In this document: positions 25,827 through 35,954 of the stretch, in pieces
Layout of the letters: every line of letters begins with the position of its first letter
Position numbering within the stretch: the first letter of the stretch is position 1
Assembly (NCBI RefSeq): GCF_013031355.1
Contig: NZ_WPZO01000001.1
Span: 558,001 to 622,000 of the forward strand
DNA length: 64,000 nucleotides
Source: Ruegeria arenilitoris
Lineage (GTDB): Bacteria > Pseudomonadota > Alphaproteobacteria > Rhodobacterales > Rhodobacteraceae
Reading direction: 5' to 3'
Translations under genes and position numbers: made by a program
Notes under the pieces: model-generated
The model's database searches: none
The model's input: the letters and a program-made list of their open reading frames with translations, nothing else
What the model was told of the DNA's origin: nothing

Positions 25827-27725
25827 TTACGGGGCCAGTTGCGCCCTGAATTGCAGCAGCACGGGATCGTTCGCCAACACTTCCAGCCCCTCTTGCAATA
25901 CCTCCCGCGCCGCATCCGCGCCACGGTTGATCTGCGCCAGTTGCACCAGCATGGGCCAGGCCTCAGCCCGTTGTGGGTCCAGGGTGACAACCTCTCGAAA
26001 GGCGCGTTCGGCGGCCGGGGCGTTGCGGAAGGTCAACGCCATGCCCCCCAGAACAAGGTGGGTTTCGGGGAAGTCCAGACGGTTCGCAATCGTGCCCTGC
26101 CATTCTTCCATGCCCCTAGCGACCTGCGCCTGCTGTTCCGGGGTCAGGGCTTTGCCGGGGATGTTCAAAAACTCTTTGGCGGCTGAGATGCGGACGTTGC
26201 GCAATGGGTCGGACAGCAAGGGCTCCAGCCGCTGTATCTGATCCGGCAAGGCAGCCTGACGTTGCAAAACCACCGCGTTCGCGCGCACCAGCGGGTCTGT
26301 GTCAGACAACAACGAGGCCGTTTGTTCCGCGACGTCTGCCGAGCCGAAAGGTTGCAGCAAATAAGCGGCCGTAGCGCGGATGATACCCGGTTGGGAAGGA
26401 TCCGTCGCAATCCCAAGCAGAGCGTCCGGCCCGTCAGCGCGCCCGTCTATAGCCGCTTGAAACACCGTTCCATAATTCGGCCCGCGGTGGGTGGACGCCG
26501 GAAACCACTCCTCTATCCGTTTCGCGGCCCAGGCCTGATCCTCGGCTTGGTGGCAATCGGTGCAAGCGTCTTCGCCTAACCCAAGATCGGGGCGCGGGAT
26601 GCGAAAACTGTGATCGCGCCGCCCGTCGACGCCCATATAGACACGCTCGATCATATGGCAGGACTTGCACTGCGCGCCCGCACTGTCTTCCGGATGGTGG
26701 TGGTGCGCAGAGGTGTCATACTCCTTGGCGGTCAATGTCGGAAAATCAGGGTTGCCCGCCGGAGAGTGGCATTGCGTGCAGACCCCATTTCCGTCCGCCT
26801 TAAGCTCGGCGCTGTGCGGGTCATGACAGTTCATGCACCCAACGCCCTGCGCGTACATCTTGGATTGCAAGAACGAGCCGTAGACATAGACCTCGTCCAA
26901 AATCTGCCCGTCCGGGTGATAAAGACCGGGGCGCAGCACCGCCAAATTATATGCCTCGTGGTACGGCGTTCCCGGTGTCGGATTGCCGTCGCCATGCGCC
27001 TCGCGCCGCGAATGACATCCGGCGCATTGTTGGATTTCGTCCTCGGTCCGGCCCCTGCCCCAGCTCATGGTGAATCCGAATTCGTTCAGGTCGGCGGTGA
27101 GTTTCTGGCCTCGCGTCCAGTCGATATGTGCCGATCCGGGGCCGTGGCAGGCCTCGCACCCGACCCCGATCTCGGACTGAGTTGAGGCATAGCTGCGGGT
27201 CTGCGCGTCATAGTTCTTTTCGAACCCGGTGGCGTGGCATTCGGCACATCGGGCGTTCCAGTTCTTGTATGGGCCCGTCCAGTGCAGCCCGTCATCCGGC
27301 GGTAGGTCCTGATCGGGATACAGGTGGAACCACTGTCGGGCCTCGGTATCCCAGACGACATCGAAGCTTTGCAGCCGGCCGGGTTCTGTCTCGAACAGGT
27401 ATTGCTGCAGGGGCTCGATCCCCACAACCGAATGCACACCGTATTCAGTGGTTACGCCGTCCTTTTCGGTCACGTTGGCCTGCGGACCATCGCTGGCCAC
27501 ACTGAACTCGACCGACATGCCGTCATGGTCGAACCGGGTTCCGTCAAAATCCGCCACGATATGCCCGGCCTCGATTTCGGTCCAGGCCAGCGCGTGATGA
27601 GAGGTCGCCCAGGCCTCGGCCTCAGCCGTGTGGCATTCGATGCACTGATCCGAGCCGACATATTCCGGCGATTGGGCAAATGCGAACCCTGGCAGAAACA
27701 GCCAGACGAGAAGCGCCGCCCTCAC
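25827..27725 (-). CDS. secreted octaheme c-type cytochrome with C-terminal HEAT/TPR-like repeats
   Basis: 632 aa starting with GTG at 27725. Residues 1-17 form a signal peptide (cut after FAFA). Eight CxxCH heme sites follow over about residues 28-400 (CIECH, CAECH, CEACH, CAGCH, CMNCH, CTQCH, CKSCH, CTDCH), with many distal-type histidines. The remainder is helical repeats like HEAT/TPR (RATAAYLLQPFGSADVAEQ, AERAFREVVTLDPQRAEAW). The heme part resembles cytochrome c554/NrfA-type multiheme proteins. Periplasmic electron transfer is likely; the redox partner is unknown. The start overlaps the upstream gene stop (GTGA). Confidence 0.9.
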   Translation of the reverse strand: MRAALLVWLFLPGFAFAQSPEYVGSDQCIECHTAEAEAWATSHHALAWTEIEAGHIVADFDGTRFDHDGMSVEFSVASDGPQANVTEKDGVTTEYGVHSVVGIEPLQQYLFETEPGRLQSFDVVWDTEARQWFHLYPDQDLPPDDGLHWTGPYKNWNARCAECHATGFEKNYDAQTRSYASTQSEIGVGCEACHGPGSAHIDWTRGQKLTADLNEFGFTMSWGRGRTEDEIQQCAGCHSRREAHGDGNPTPGTPYHEAYNLAVLRPGLYHPDGQILDEVYVYGSFLQSKMYAQGVGCMNCHDPHSAELKADGNGVCTQCHSPAGNPDFPTLTAKEYDTSAHHHHPEDSAGAQCKSCHMIERVYMGVDGRRDHSFRIPRPDLGLGEDACTDCHQAEDQAWAAKRIEEWFPASTHRGPNYGTVFQAAIDGRADGPDALLGIATDPSQPGIIRATAAYLLQPFGSADVAEQTASLLSDTDPLVRANAVVLQRQAALPDQIQRLEPLLSDPLRNVRISAAKEFLNIPGKALTPEQQAQVARGMEEWQGTIANRLDFPETHLVLGGMALTFRNAPAAERAFREVVTLDPQRAEAWPMLVQLAQINRGADAAREVLQEGLEVLANDPVLLQFRAQLAP

Positions 27726-28588
27726 GTTTCGGGCCCGTCGGAATCGTTCTGCAGGTCCATCAGGGCGCCGTTATATTCCGCGCCCAGGATCAGGATCGCC
27801 GCGCAGAGATATAGAAAGATCAGCGCGGCCATCGCCCCGGCCAGCCCTGCATAGGTGGCGCTGTACGAGGCAAATTGCGCGATATAGACCGAAAAGCCCC
27901 ATCCCCCTGCCGCCCACAAGGCCAGCGTCAGCAAGACGCCGGGCAGGATCTGCCGCAGCTTGTGGCGCCCGGTTGGCAGGATCAGATGCGCCAGGATGAC
28001 GGCTCCGGCCGGAACGGCCACCGTGAAGGTCCAGCGCAAGCGATCCACCGACAACCATTCTGACACCTTCACGTCCGTCTTTTCGGAAACCAGATTCGTG
28101 TATACGGGCAGGATGACCTCGACCGCGGCAATGATCATGATGGTGATGCCACCCGCGATCACCAGACCCAGACACAGCAGCCGTGTTTTCCAGAACGGCC
28201 AGCTGTCAAAATCATGGTAGGCTTGGTTCATCGCCTTGCGCACCGCCATCACGCCGTTCGAGGCAAAGAACACCGCCAGCAGACCACCCAACGTAATCAC
28301 GCCCGAGCTGGACTCGGCCAGAACCGAGCGCAATTCGGCAACGATCGGACCGGCCACATCCTTGGGCCATGCACCGAAAATCAGCTCGATCAATTCGTTG
28401 GTCACGTAATCCTGCGACAGCGACCCCGCCAGCGCCACGGTGAAAAGGGCAAATGGAAACACAGCTAACATCAGTGACATGGCGACGTGGCTGCTCATGA
28501 CGAAGCCGTTCTTGGCATCAAATCGAGTGATGGCCACCCAAAGCGCCTGAATCGGTCGGTTGAGAAAGGGAATCACACTGGCATTCAT
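27722..28588 (-). CDS. YihY/BrkB-family inner-membrane protein
   Basis: 288 aa with about six hydrophobic helices and the family's conserved pieces: AMSLMLAVFPFALFTVALAG, FFASNGVMAVRKAMNQAYH, PTGRHKLRQILPGVLL and LYLCAAILILGAEYNG. YihY proteins (formerly mislabelled RNase BN) are integral membrane proteins of unresolved function. It is the promoter-proximal gene of a two-gene operon; its TGA overlaps the cytochrome GTG. Confidence 0.9.
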   Translation of the reverse strand: MNASVIPFLNRPIQALWVAITRFDAKNGFVMSSHVAMSLMLAVFPFALFTVALAGSLSQDYVTNELIELIFGAWPKDVAGPIVAELRSVLAESSSGVITLGGLLAVFFASNGVMAVRKAMNQAYHDFDSWPFWKTRLLCLGLVIAGGITIMIIAAVEVILPVYTNLVSEKTDVKVSEWLSVDRLRWTFTVAVPAGAVILAHLILPTGRHKLRQILPGVLLTLALWAAGGWGFSVYIAQFASYSATYAGLAGAMAALIFLYLCAAILILGAEYNGALMDLQNDSDGPET

Positions 28589-28726
28589 ACCGAAAGCCTA
28601 ACCCGCCAGCATTGGCCGCTAAACCGGCAAATCCGCTTTCTGCGCAAATAATCTCTGACAAACATTTGGGCGCATTGCATAATCCGGCCTTGCTGTGCAG
28701 GATCGGACACAAGCGCAATTCTCAGG

Positions 28727-29824
28727 ATGAGCCAAGTCATGACACCGGACCAAGACCAAACCGCGAGACCGACAAAGCTCAAGCTGTCCGTTGTTCGGGA
28801 TGTGTCGATTGTAACGACCCTTGTGGTGCTGGGTTTGTACGCCGGTTCTGCATTTCTGATCCCGTTGACGATGGCCCTGCTGATCAACGTCCTGATCATC
28901 GCGCTCAGCGATCGGATCATCGCCCTGACCCGCATGCCGGTCTGGCTGGCCAATGTCGCGGGTGTCACTGTGGTTTTGGCCGGTTTGTTCGTGATCATGT
29001 ATATTCTGGGCAGCCAGGCGACCCAATTTGCCCGCACGATCGGCACCTATGAGAACCAGTTCGACGAAGCGGTCAACCGCGTCACTGGGCTGGTGGGCAA
29101 TGACGTGACCAAGTTTATCCGCGACAACCTGATCAACATCGACATGTCCTATGTCGCGCGCGTCCTTCTGGGTAGCGCCACGTCATTGCTGAACCAGTTC
29201 TTTCTGATCAGCCTTTACGTCGCCTTCCTGATGGCCGAACGGCTGGCCTTTCGCAAAAAAATCCAACTGGCCGCCGGTGACCCGAAAACCGGGATAGAGT
29301 TCGCCTCGATCCTGGATGCTATCACGTTCAGCCTGCAACGCTATGTGGGGGTGAAAACCCTGATCAGCCTGATCACGGCGGGCATCAGCTACTCGGTGTT
29401 CAAGCTGCTGGGCCTGGAATTTGCCGAGACCTGGGCCGTGCTGACCTTTGCACTGAATTTCATCCCGTCCATCGGGTCCATCATCGCGGTGATCTTTCCG
29501 TCAATGATTGCATTGGTTCAGTTCGACAGCATCGGCCCGTTCCTGATCATCGTGCTGGGCTGCGGCACCATTCAATTCGTGATCGGCAATTTTTTGGATC
29601 CCGCCCTGCTAGGCCGTTCGCTGAACATGTCCACCTTTCTGGTTATTCTGGCGCTGATGTTCTGGACCACAATCTGGGGCCTGATCGGCGCCTTCCTCAG
29701 CGTCCCGCTGACTGTCTGCATCCTGATCGTGTTCAGCCATATTCCCGCGCTGCGCCCTGTTGCAATCCTGATGTCGCTTGATGGCAGGCTGGGCGAAGAG
29801 AACTCTCCGCGTACCGCAGGTTAG
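28727..29824 (+). CDS. AI-2E/UPF0118-family transporter
   Basis: 365 aa from ATG 28727. ATG 28739 (M5) may be the true start, since AGGATGAG then sits at proper spacing. It has about eight hydrophobic segments and the family's late motifs NFIPSIGSIIAVIFP and GNFLDPALLGRSL. Members export varied small solutes; the link to autoinducer-2 applies to E. coli TqsA, and the substrate here is unknown. Three nucleotides separate it from the deacetylase-like gene. Confidence 0.9.
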   Translation: MSQVMTPDQDQTARPTKLKLSVVRDVSIVTTLVVLGLYAGSAFLIPLTMALLINVLIIALSDRIIALTRMPVWLANVAGVTVVLAGLFVIMYILGSQATQFARTIGTYENQFDEAVNRVTGLVGNDVTKFIRDNLINIDMSYVARVLLGSATSLLNQFFLISLYVAFLMAERLAFRKKIQLAAGDPKTGIEFASILDAITFSLQRYVGVKTLISLITAGISYSVFKLLGLEFAETWAVLTFALNFIPSIGSIIAVIFPSMIALVQFDSIGPFLIIVLGCGTIQFVIGNFLDPALLGRSLNMSTFLVILALMFWTTIWGLIGAFLSVPLTVCILIVFSHIPALRPVAILMSLDGRLGEENSPRTAG

Positions 29825-29827
29825 ACG

Positions 29828-30937
29828 ATGCAACGCCCGCTGTTCATCGGCTCGGAAATCTATCGCAACTCGACCTATGGCTCGAAGCATCCATTGGCCA
29901 TTCCGCGCGTCTCCACCGTCATTGATCTGTGCCGGGCGCAGGTGTGGCTGTCGCCCTCGAACTATCGCGTCAGCCCCTGCGCGAAACCCTCGGCGCTGAC
30001 CGCGTTTCACACGCCTGACTATATCGCTGCCCTGCAACAGGCCGAGCGGGATCAGGCCGTGTCCGACGAGGTACGGCAGAAATACGCGCTGGGCACCCTG
30101 TCAAACCCCGTCTTCCCTGAAATGTACCGGCGCCCAGCCACCGCTGCCGGAGGGTCGATGTTGGCGGCCGAACTGATTCGGGATGGCGGCATCGTCTTCA
30201 GCCCCGCAGGGGGCACGCATCACGGGCTGGCGAACCGGGCAAACGGGTTCTGTTATCTGAACGACCCGGTTCTGGCGATCCTGTCCCTGCTGAACGCGGG
30301 TCTTGATCGCATCGTCTATGTCGATATCGACGCCCACCACTGTGACGGCGTCGAAGCGGCCTTTTGCGGGTCAACGAAGGTTCGAATGATCTCGGTTCAC
30401 GAAGGGGCCCGCTGGCCCTTCAGTGGCACTTTGAACGACGATGCGGGTGGGGCGGCGTTTAACCTGCCAGTTGCCCGCAACCTCAATGATGATGAGTTTC
30501 TTGCCATCCTCGATCAGCTGATACTGCCGGCGACGGCGTCTTTTGACCCTCAGGCCATCGTATTGCAATGCGGCGCGGATGCGGTGGCCGAGGACCCCTT
30601 GTCGCGGCTGACCCTGTCCAACAATGCCCATTGGCGCACGGTTGCCAGTTTGCGCGACATGGCCCCTCGTCTTCTGGTTCTGGGCGGCGGAGGCTACAAT
30701 CCGTGGTCCGTCGCACGGCTTTGGAGCGGGGTTTGGGCAACCCTGAACGGGATCGCCATACCTGACCTACTGAACAACGAGGCGCGATCCATACTCAGCG
30801 ATCTGACATGGAACCGTGCAGCCGGGAAACAACCGCCGCGTCACTGGCTCGAAACGCTACGCGACGCCCCAAACCACGGTGAAATTCGCCCCCAGCTACG
30901 CGCCGATCTGCAACATATCGCGGAACGGATTTCATAG
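29828..30937 (+). CDS. histone deacetylase-family (AcuC/APAH-like) amidohydrolase
   Basis: 369 aa. The arginase-deacetylase active site is intact: GGTHHGLANRANGFC with the His pair, VYVDIDAHHCDGVEAAF with zinc ligands Asp and His, QCGADAVAEDPLS with the third zinc Asp, and GGGGYNPWSVAR with the transition-state Tyr. Bacterial relatives deacetylate acetyl-CoA synthetase (AcuC), polyamines or other small amides. No acs or acuA gene is nearby to decide between them. It is in one operon with the AI-2E family transporter. Confidence 0.9.
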   Translation: MQRPLFIGSEIYRNSTYGSKHPLAIPRVSTVIDLCRAQVWLSPSNYRVSPCAKPSALTAFHTPDYIAALQQAERDQAVSDEVRQKYALGTLSNPVFPEMYRRPATAAGGSMLAAELIRDGGIVFSPAGGTHHGLANRANGFCYLNDPVLAILSLLNAGLDRIVYVDIDAHHCDGVEAAFCGSTKVRMISVHEGARWPFSGTLNDDAGGAAFNLPVARNLNDDEFLAILDQLILPATASFDPQAIVLQCGADAVAEDPLSRLTLSNNAHWRTVASLRDMAPRLLVLGGGGYNPWSVARLWSGVWATLNGIAIPDLLNNEARSILSDLTWNRAAGKQPPRHWLETLRDAPNHGEIRPQLRADLQHIAERIS

Positions 30938-31015
30938 TGGATCGGATGCTGTAAGGCTGCTAACGTCCGGCCATTACTGCACATTCCAGCTCAACTCGCC
31001 TCGGCGTGATCAGCC

Positions 31016-32032
<1,017 letters not shown>

Positions 32033-32051
32033 CTGAACAGAAAGAGAGCCC

Positions 32052-32999
32052 GTGGCCCAAACCGCCACATACCCCGACGACCCGCGCATCCATGTAGATG
32101 CGGACCATCTGTTACGACTGGGCGTCCGGTCGCGCGCAATCAGTTTGTTGCCGCGGCAACCAGCGCGCTCGATCCTCAACGGTCGCCACGCGTCGCGCCT
32201 GCGTGGGCGTGGTTTGAACTTCGAAGAACTACGCACCTATCTGCCCGGCGATGACATCCGCACAATCGACTGGAAGGTGACCGCCCGTACCGGAAAACCG
32301 CATGTTAGGGTCTATACCGAGGAACGGGACCGCCCTGCCCTCTTGCTGGTCGATCAGCGCGTTTCGATGTTTTTCGGAACCGAGGTTTACATGAAATCAG
32401 TCATCGCGGCCGAAGCTGCCGCGATCGCCGCCCATCGCGTTCTGGGCCAAGGCGACCGCGTGGGCGGGATTGTCTTTGGCGACACTGATCTGGCCGAGCA
32501 TCGCCCCCAACGCCGCCCCGCTGCACTGAAACGCTTCCTGTCTTCAGTCGCGGCGCTGAATTGCAACTTGAACGCAACGCTGCGGCCCGAGCCGACCGTT
32601 TCGCTGAACGACGTTCTGAAACAGGCCGCCCGGATCGCACATACCAACGCGCTGATATGCGTGTTTTCGGACTTTGACGGCCTGGATGAGGCCTCGGAAA
32701 GCCTGCTGAGAAGATTGGCGCAATCCAACGATCTGATCTTGTTCAACATTTCCGACCCCAGTTCGCGTGACCTGAGCCCGGAGCTGCGCGCCACCGTCTC
32801 GGATGGGGACGCTCAAATCGAACTCGACAGCTCGGATCCGGAATTGCCGGAACGCATCAGGGCGGCGCTGGAGGACAGGTTGGCGCAGCTGCGAGAGTGG
32901 TCGCGCCGCTATGGCTTTCCAATTGTGCCGCTGACCACCGCAGAACCGGCCCTGGATCAATTGCTTCGGCAATTCGGCCATCGCGGAGGACAAAGATGA
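32052..32999 (+). CDS. DUF58-domain protein
   Basis: 315 aa with a GTG start after AAAGAGAG. The DUF58 signature is GRGLNFEELRTYLPGDDIRTIDWKVTA, followed by a VWA-like fold (PALLLVDQRVSMFFG, with a degenerate metal site) and ICVFSDFDG. It is cytoplasmic, with no membrane helix. DUF58 proteins regularly partner with MoxR ATPases. The stop overlaps the next gene (ATGA). Confidence 0.92.
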   Translation: MAQTATYPDDPRIHVDADHLLRLGVRSRAISLLPRQPARSILNGRHASRLRGRGLNFEELRTYLPGDDIRTIDWKVTARTGKPHVRVYTEERDRPALLLVDQRVSMFFGTEVYMKSVIAAEAAAIAAHRVLGQGDRVGGIVFGDTDLAEHRPQRRPAALKRFLSSVAALNCNLNATLRPEPTVSLNDVLKQAARIAHTNALICVFSDFDGLDEASESLLRRLAQSNDLILFNISDPSSRDLSPELRATVSDGDAQIELDSSDPELPERIRAALEDRLAQLREWSRRYGFPIVPLTTAEPALDQLLRQFGHRGGQR

Positions 33000-33472
33000 G
33001 CGTCGATGTCGAAGGCAAATCCCTTGTCGAGCTGCTGGACATGCTCGAACCCGCACCGACGCCCGCGCCGATACCAATGACGCCGCAGACATGGGGCTGG
33101 GCTGTGTTGGTGTTGCTTCTGGCTGCGGTGGTCGTATGCGCCGTTTACCTGTACCGGCGGCACCGAAGATCGAATGCGTACCGTCGTACCGCGTTGGCTG
33201 ATTTGCAAGCTGCCGGTGGTGATGTCGCCAAGATTGCGGAAATCCTGCGACGTACCGCACTAGCCGCTTTTCCGCGTGATCAGGTGGCCAGCCTTCACGG
33301 CCCGGAATGGATTACATTTCTCAAGCAATCCGCTGATAAGACTTCGATTTCTTCATCTGATGCGCAAGCCCTTGTTGACGCCCCATACAGGTCCAGCCCT
33401 CCCAATCCGAAGGTCGCCAATTTCGCGCGAGACTGGATTAGGACCCACAAAGCTCCGAGGAGGCAGCAATGA
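32996..33472 (+). CDS. DUF4381-family single-pass membrane protein
   Basis: 158 aa from the ATG at 32996, overlapping the DUF58 stop. The N-terminus is short and proline-rich (EPAPTPAPIPMTPQTWGW). One transmembrane helix (AVLVLLLAAVVVCAVYLY) leads to a cytoplasmic basic helical domain with LRRTALAAFPRDQVASLHGP and a final NFARDWIRTHK. DUF4381 genes are standard members of MoxR-Bat operons. The stop overlaps batA by 4 nt. Confidence 0.88.
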   Translation: MSVDVEGKSLVELLDMLEPAPTPAPIPMTPQTWGWAVLVLLLAAVVVCAVYLYRRHRRSNAYRRTALADLQAAGGDVAKIAEILRRTALAAFPRDQVASLHGPEWITFLKQSADKTSISSSDAQALVDAPYRSSPPNPKVANFARDWIRTHKAPRRQQ

Positions 33473-34452
33473 TCTCTTTTGCAGCGCCTTGGGTCTTTCT
33501 TCTTCTGCCACTGCCCTTGCTGGTCTATCGGCTTGCACCACCTCACCGGGAGAAATCCAGTTCGATCCGCATCCCCTTCTTCCGCCATGTCGCCAAGGCA
33601 GCAGGTATTGAACCCAAATCGGGATCGGTCATCGCGCACAGGCCGATGCTGCAAACCGCTGTGGTCACTCTCATCTGGCTGATGTTGGTGGCAGCTTTGG
33701 CGCGCCCGGAAAAACTGTCAGACCCGATCGTGATCGAAAAATCCGCCCGAGACGTGGTGTTGGCGCTCGATATTTCAGGATCGATGGATCAGCGTGATTT
33801 CCAATCCACCGACGGCACGCCCAAACAACGGCTGGAGGCGGTCAAAGACGTGATGCGCAGGTTCATTGCCGAACGTCAGGGCGACCGGATGGCGTTGATC
33901 ATCTTTGGCACCCGGGCCTTTGTCCAAGCACCGTTCACAGAAGACCTCAATAGTTTGAATGGGTTCCTGGACCAAACTCAAGTTGGAATGGCAGGCCCCA
34001 ACACTGCATTGGGTGACGCTATCGGCTTGGGTATCCGCACTTTTGACGCAAGCGAAGTGGATCAGCGCCTGATGATCGTTCTCAGCGACGGCGCAGATAC
34101 GTCCAGCCGCATGACGCCCACCAACGCGTCCGCCATTGCGGCTGACAAAGGCGTCGTCATCTACACCATCGGTGTTGGCGATCCCAATGCGTCGGGCGAG
34201 GATCGTGTAGACCTAGACGCCTTGAAAGCCATCGCGGATCGGACTGGCGGGGAATACTTCTTTGCCAATGACGAGGCCGCGCTGGCCCAGACCTACCAGC
34301 GCATTGATGAGCAAAACCCTAGAATAGTTGAAACCCAAAGCTACCGACCGCAGGAAAGTCTCGCACACTATCCGTTGTTGGCCGCCCTGTTGCTTATGTT
34401 GGGCAGCGCCGCTGGGTTGCACTTCGCACAGCGTCGAAGGAGCCTCCCATGA
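33469..34452 (+). CDS. BatA-like VWA-domain membrane protein
   Basis: 327 aa. The N-terminal helix (AAPWVFLLLPLPLLVYRLAPP), a second at about 60-78 and a C-terminal helix (LAHYPLLAALLLMLGSAAGL) anchor a periplasmic VWA domain. The MIDAS motif is complete (LALDISGSMDQRDF, later NTALGDAIGLGIR with Thr, and IVLSDGAD), so it should bind a metal ion. Bat proteins were linked to aerotolerance in Bacteroides. The start and stop both overlap neighbours (ATGA). Confidence 0.92.
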   Translation: MISFAAPWVFLLLPLPLLVYRLAPPHREKSSSIRIPFFRHVAKAAGIEPKSGSVIAHRPMLQTAVVTLIWLMLVAALARPEKLSDPIVIEKSARDVVLALDISGSMDQRDFQSTDGTPKQRLEAVKDVMRRFIAERQGDRMALIIFGTRAFVQAPFTEDLNSLNGFLDQTQVGMAGPNTALGDAIGLGIRTFDASEVDQRLMIVLSDGADTSSRMTPTNASAIAADKGVVIYTIGVGDPNASGEDRVDLDALKAIADRTGGEYFFANDEAALAQTYQRIDEQNPRIVETQSYRPQESLAHYPLLAALLLMLGSAAGLHFAQRRRSLP

Positions 34453-35954
34453 TCGACGCGTTGACAGAATTTCATTTTTTAAGAGCGGCTTATCTGCTTT
34501 TCCTGATACCGATTGCAGGTCTTTGGTGGGTGGCTCGCCCAAAACGCTCGGGACAGACTGATCTGCCATTTGGTGTTGCTCCGCACCTTGCTGCGGCCTT
34601 GCGGTTGGACAGTGAGGACAAGCGGCACATCTATCCCATTGACGTGGCCATGATCGCCGCCGTGCTGGTCACCATTGCCGCTGCGGGGCCAACGTGGTCG
34701 CGCGCGCAGAACCCGCTTGTGGCGGATACGGCCCCGCTGGTCATCGCCCTGAAGGTCACCGAGAGCATGGAGAACGCCGACCTGCCCCCGTCGCGGTTGG
34801 AGCGTGCAAAGTTCAAGATTACCGACCTGATCAACGCCCGCGCTGGCGCGCGAACGGCGCTGATCGCTTATGCCGGTTCACCGCACCGCGTGGCCCCGCT
34901 GACCGAGGACGCGAATATCCTGCGCCCGCTGCTTGAGGGGCTGACCCCGGCAGTGATGCCCAAGCAAGGGGATGCCGCCGGTGATGCCCTGACGCTCGCG
35001 CAAAGCATATTGGATGAAAGCGACACACCAGGGGCTGTCCTGTTTGTTCTGGATGATATCGACCCATCACAGCTGACCAAGTTTCAGAACGCTTCGACTC
35101 AGGTTTTCTTTCTGACCATGCTTCCCAACGGGAATGGGATTGTTCAACTGAATAATCTGAAGAACGCCGCCGTGGTTCCGTTTTCAAATGATGACCGGGA
35201 TATCGCGCGACTACAGCGGCAAATTCAGACGGCATATGTGGATGCGTTGGATGACGACGATCGTCTGGACTGGAAGGATCGGGGTTGGATCCTGGCTTGG
35301 CCTGCAGCGCTGCTGTCGCTGCTCTGGTTCCGGCGGGGCTGGGTGATCCGCTGGGCCCTGCTGGGGCTGTTTCTGATACAGCCCGCAGGCCCCGCCACTG
35401 CAGAAGGTTGGCGAGATTGGTTCCTGACACCGGATCAGCAGGGCCAGATCGCAATGAACCAGAAACGCTACGCGGACGCCGCAGAGCTGTTTGAGGACCC
35501 CTATCACGAAGGCTACGCGAGGCTGAGGGCTGGCCAGTACCCGGAAGCCGCAGCCATCTTTGCCGAATTGAACACGCCAGAGGCCGCTTTTGCCGAAGGC
35601 ATGGCGCGCATTCGTAATCGCGAATACCGGCCCGCCATTTCGGCCTTTGGAACGGCATTGGACCGCCGTCCGAACTGGCCGGAAGCCCAGCATAACCTTG
35701 AAGTTGCCACAGCCATTCTGAACTATGTCGAAACCACGCGGGAACAATCCGATACCGGCGAAGAATCTGGCATCGGAGCGGATGACACCGTGTTCGACAA
35801 CGAAGCCGCACGCGGGGAAAACACGACCATTCAGGCCCAGACCGAAGATGCTAAACCCCTGTCAGCGGATCAATGGATCAGCGCGATTGATACGGATATG
35901 CAGGACTTTTTACGCAACCGGTTTCGCCTGGAAAATCAGGAGCAGGAACAATGA
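34449..35954 (+). CDS. BatB/BatC-like fusion: VWA domain (degenerate MIDAS) plus TPR
   Basis: 501 aa. Two N-terminal helices are followed by a VWA-like domain (about 85-265). Two closely spaced helices (RGWILAWPAALLSLLWF, WVIRWALLGLFLIQPAG) and a periplasmic TPR region follow (QIAMNQKRYADAAELFEDP, AAAIFAELNTPEAAFAEGMA, NRPNWPEAQHNLE-like). The MIDAS DxSxS is replaced by LKVTES, so metal binding is probably lost, unlike the neighbouring BatA. The C-terminal tail is acidic. It fuses roles that are separate BatB and BatC proteins in Bacteroides. Confidence 0.88.
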   Translation: MIDALTEFHFLRAAYLLFLIPIAGLWWVARPKRSGQTDLPFGVAPHLAAALRLDSEDKRHIYPIDVAMIAAVLVTIAAAGPTWSRAQNPLVADTAPLVIALKVTESMENADLPPSRLERAKFKITDLINARAGARTALIAYAGSPHRVAPLTEDANILRPLLEGLTPAVMPKQGDAAGDALTLAQSILDESDTPGAVLFVLDDIDPSQLTKFQNASTQVFFLTMLPNGNGIVQLNNLKNAAVVPFSNDDRDIARLQRQIQTAYVDALDDDDRLDWKDRGWILAWPAALLSLLWFRRGWVIRWALLGLFLIQPAGPATAEGWRDWFLTPDQQGQIAMNQKRYADAAELFEDPYHEGYARLRAGQYPEAAAIFAELNTPEAAFAEGMARIRNREYRPAISAFGTALDRRPNWPEAQHNLEVATAILNYVETTREQSDTGEESGIGADDTVFDNEAARGENTTIQAQTEDAKPLSADQWISAIDTDMQDFLRNRFRLENQEQEQ

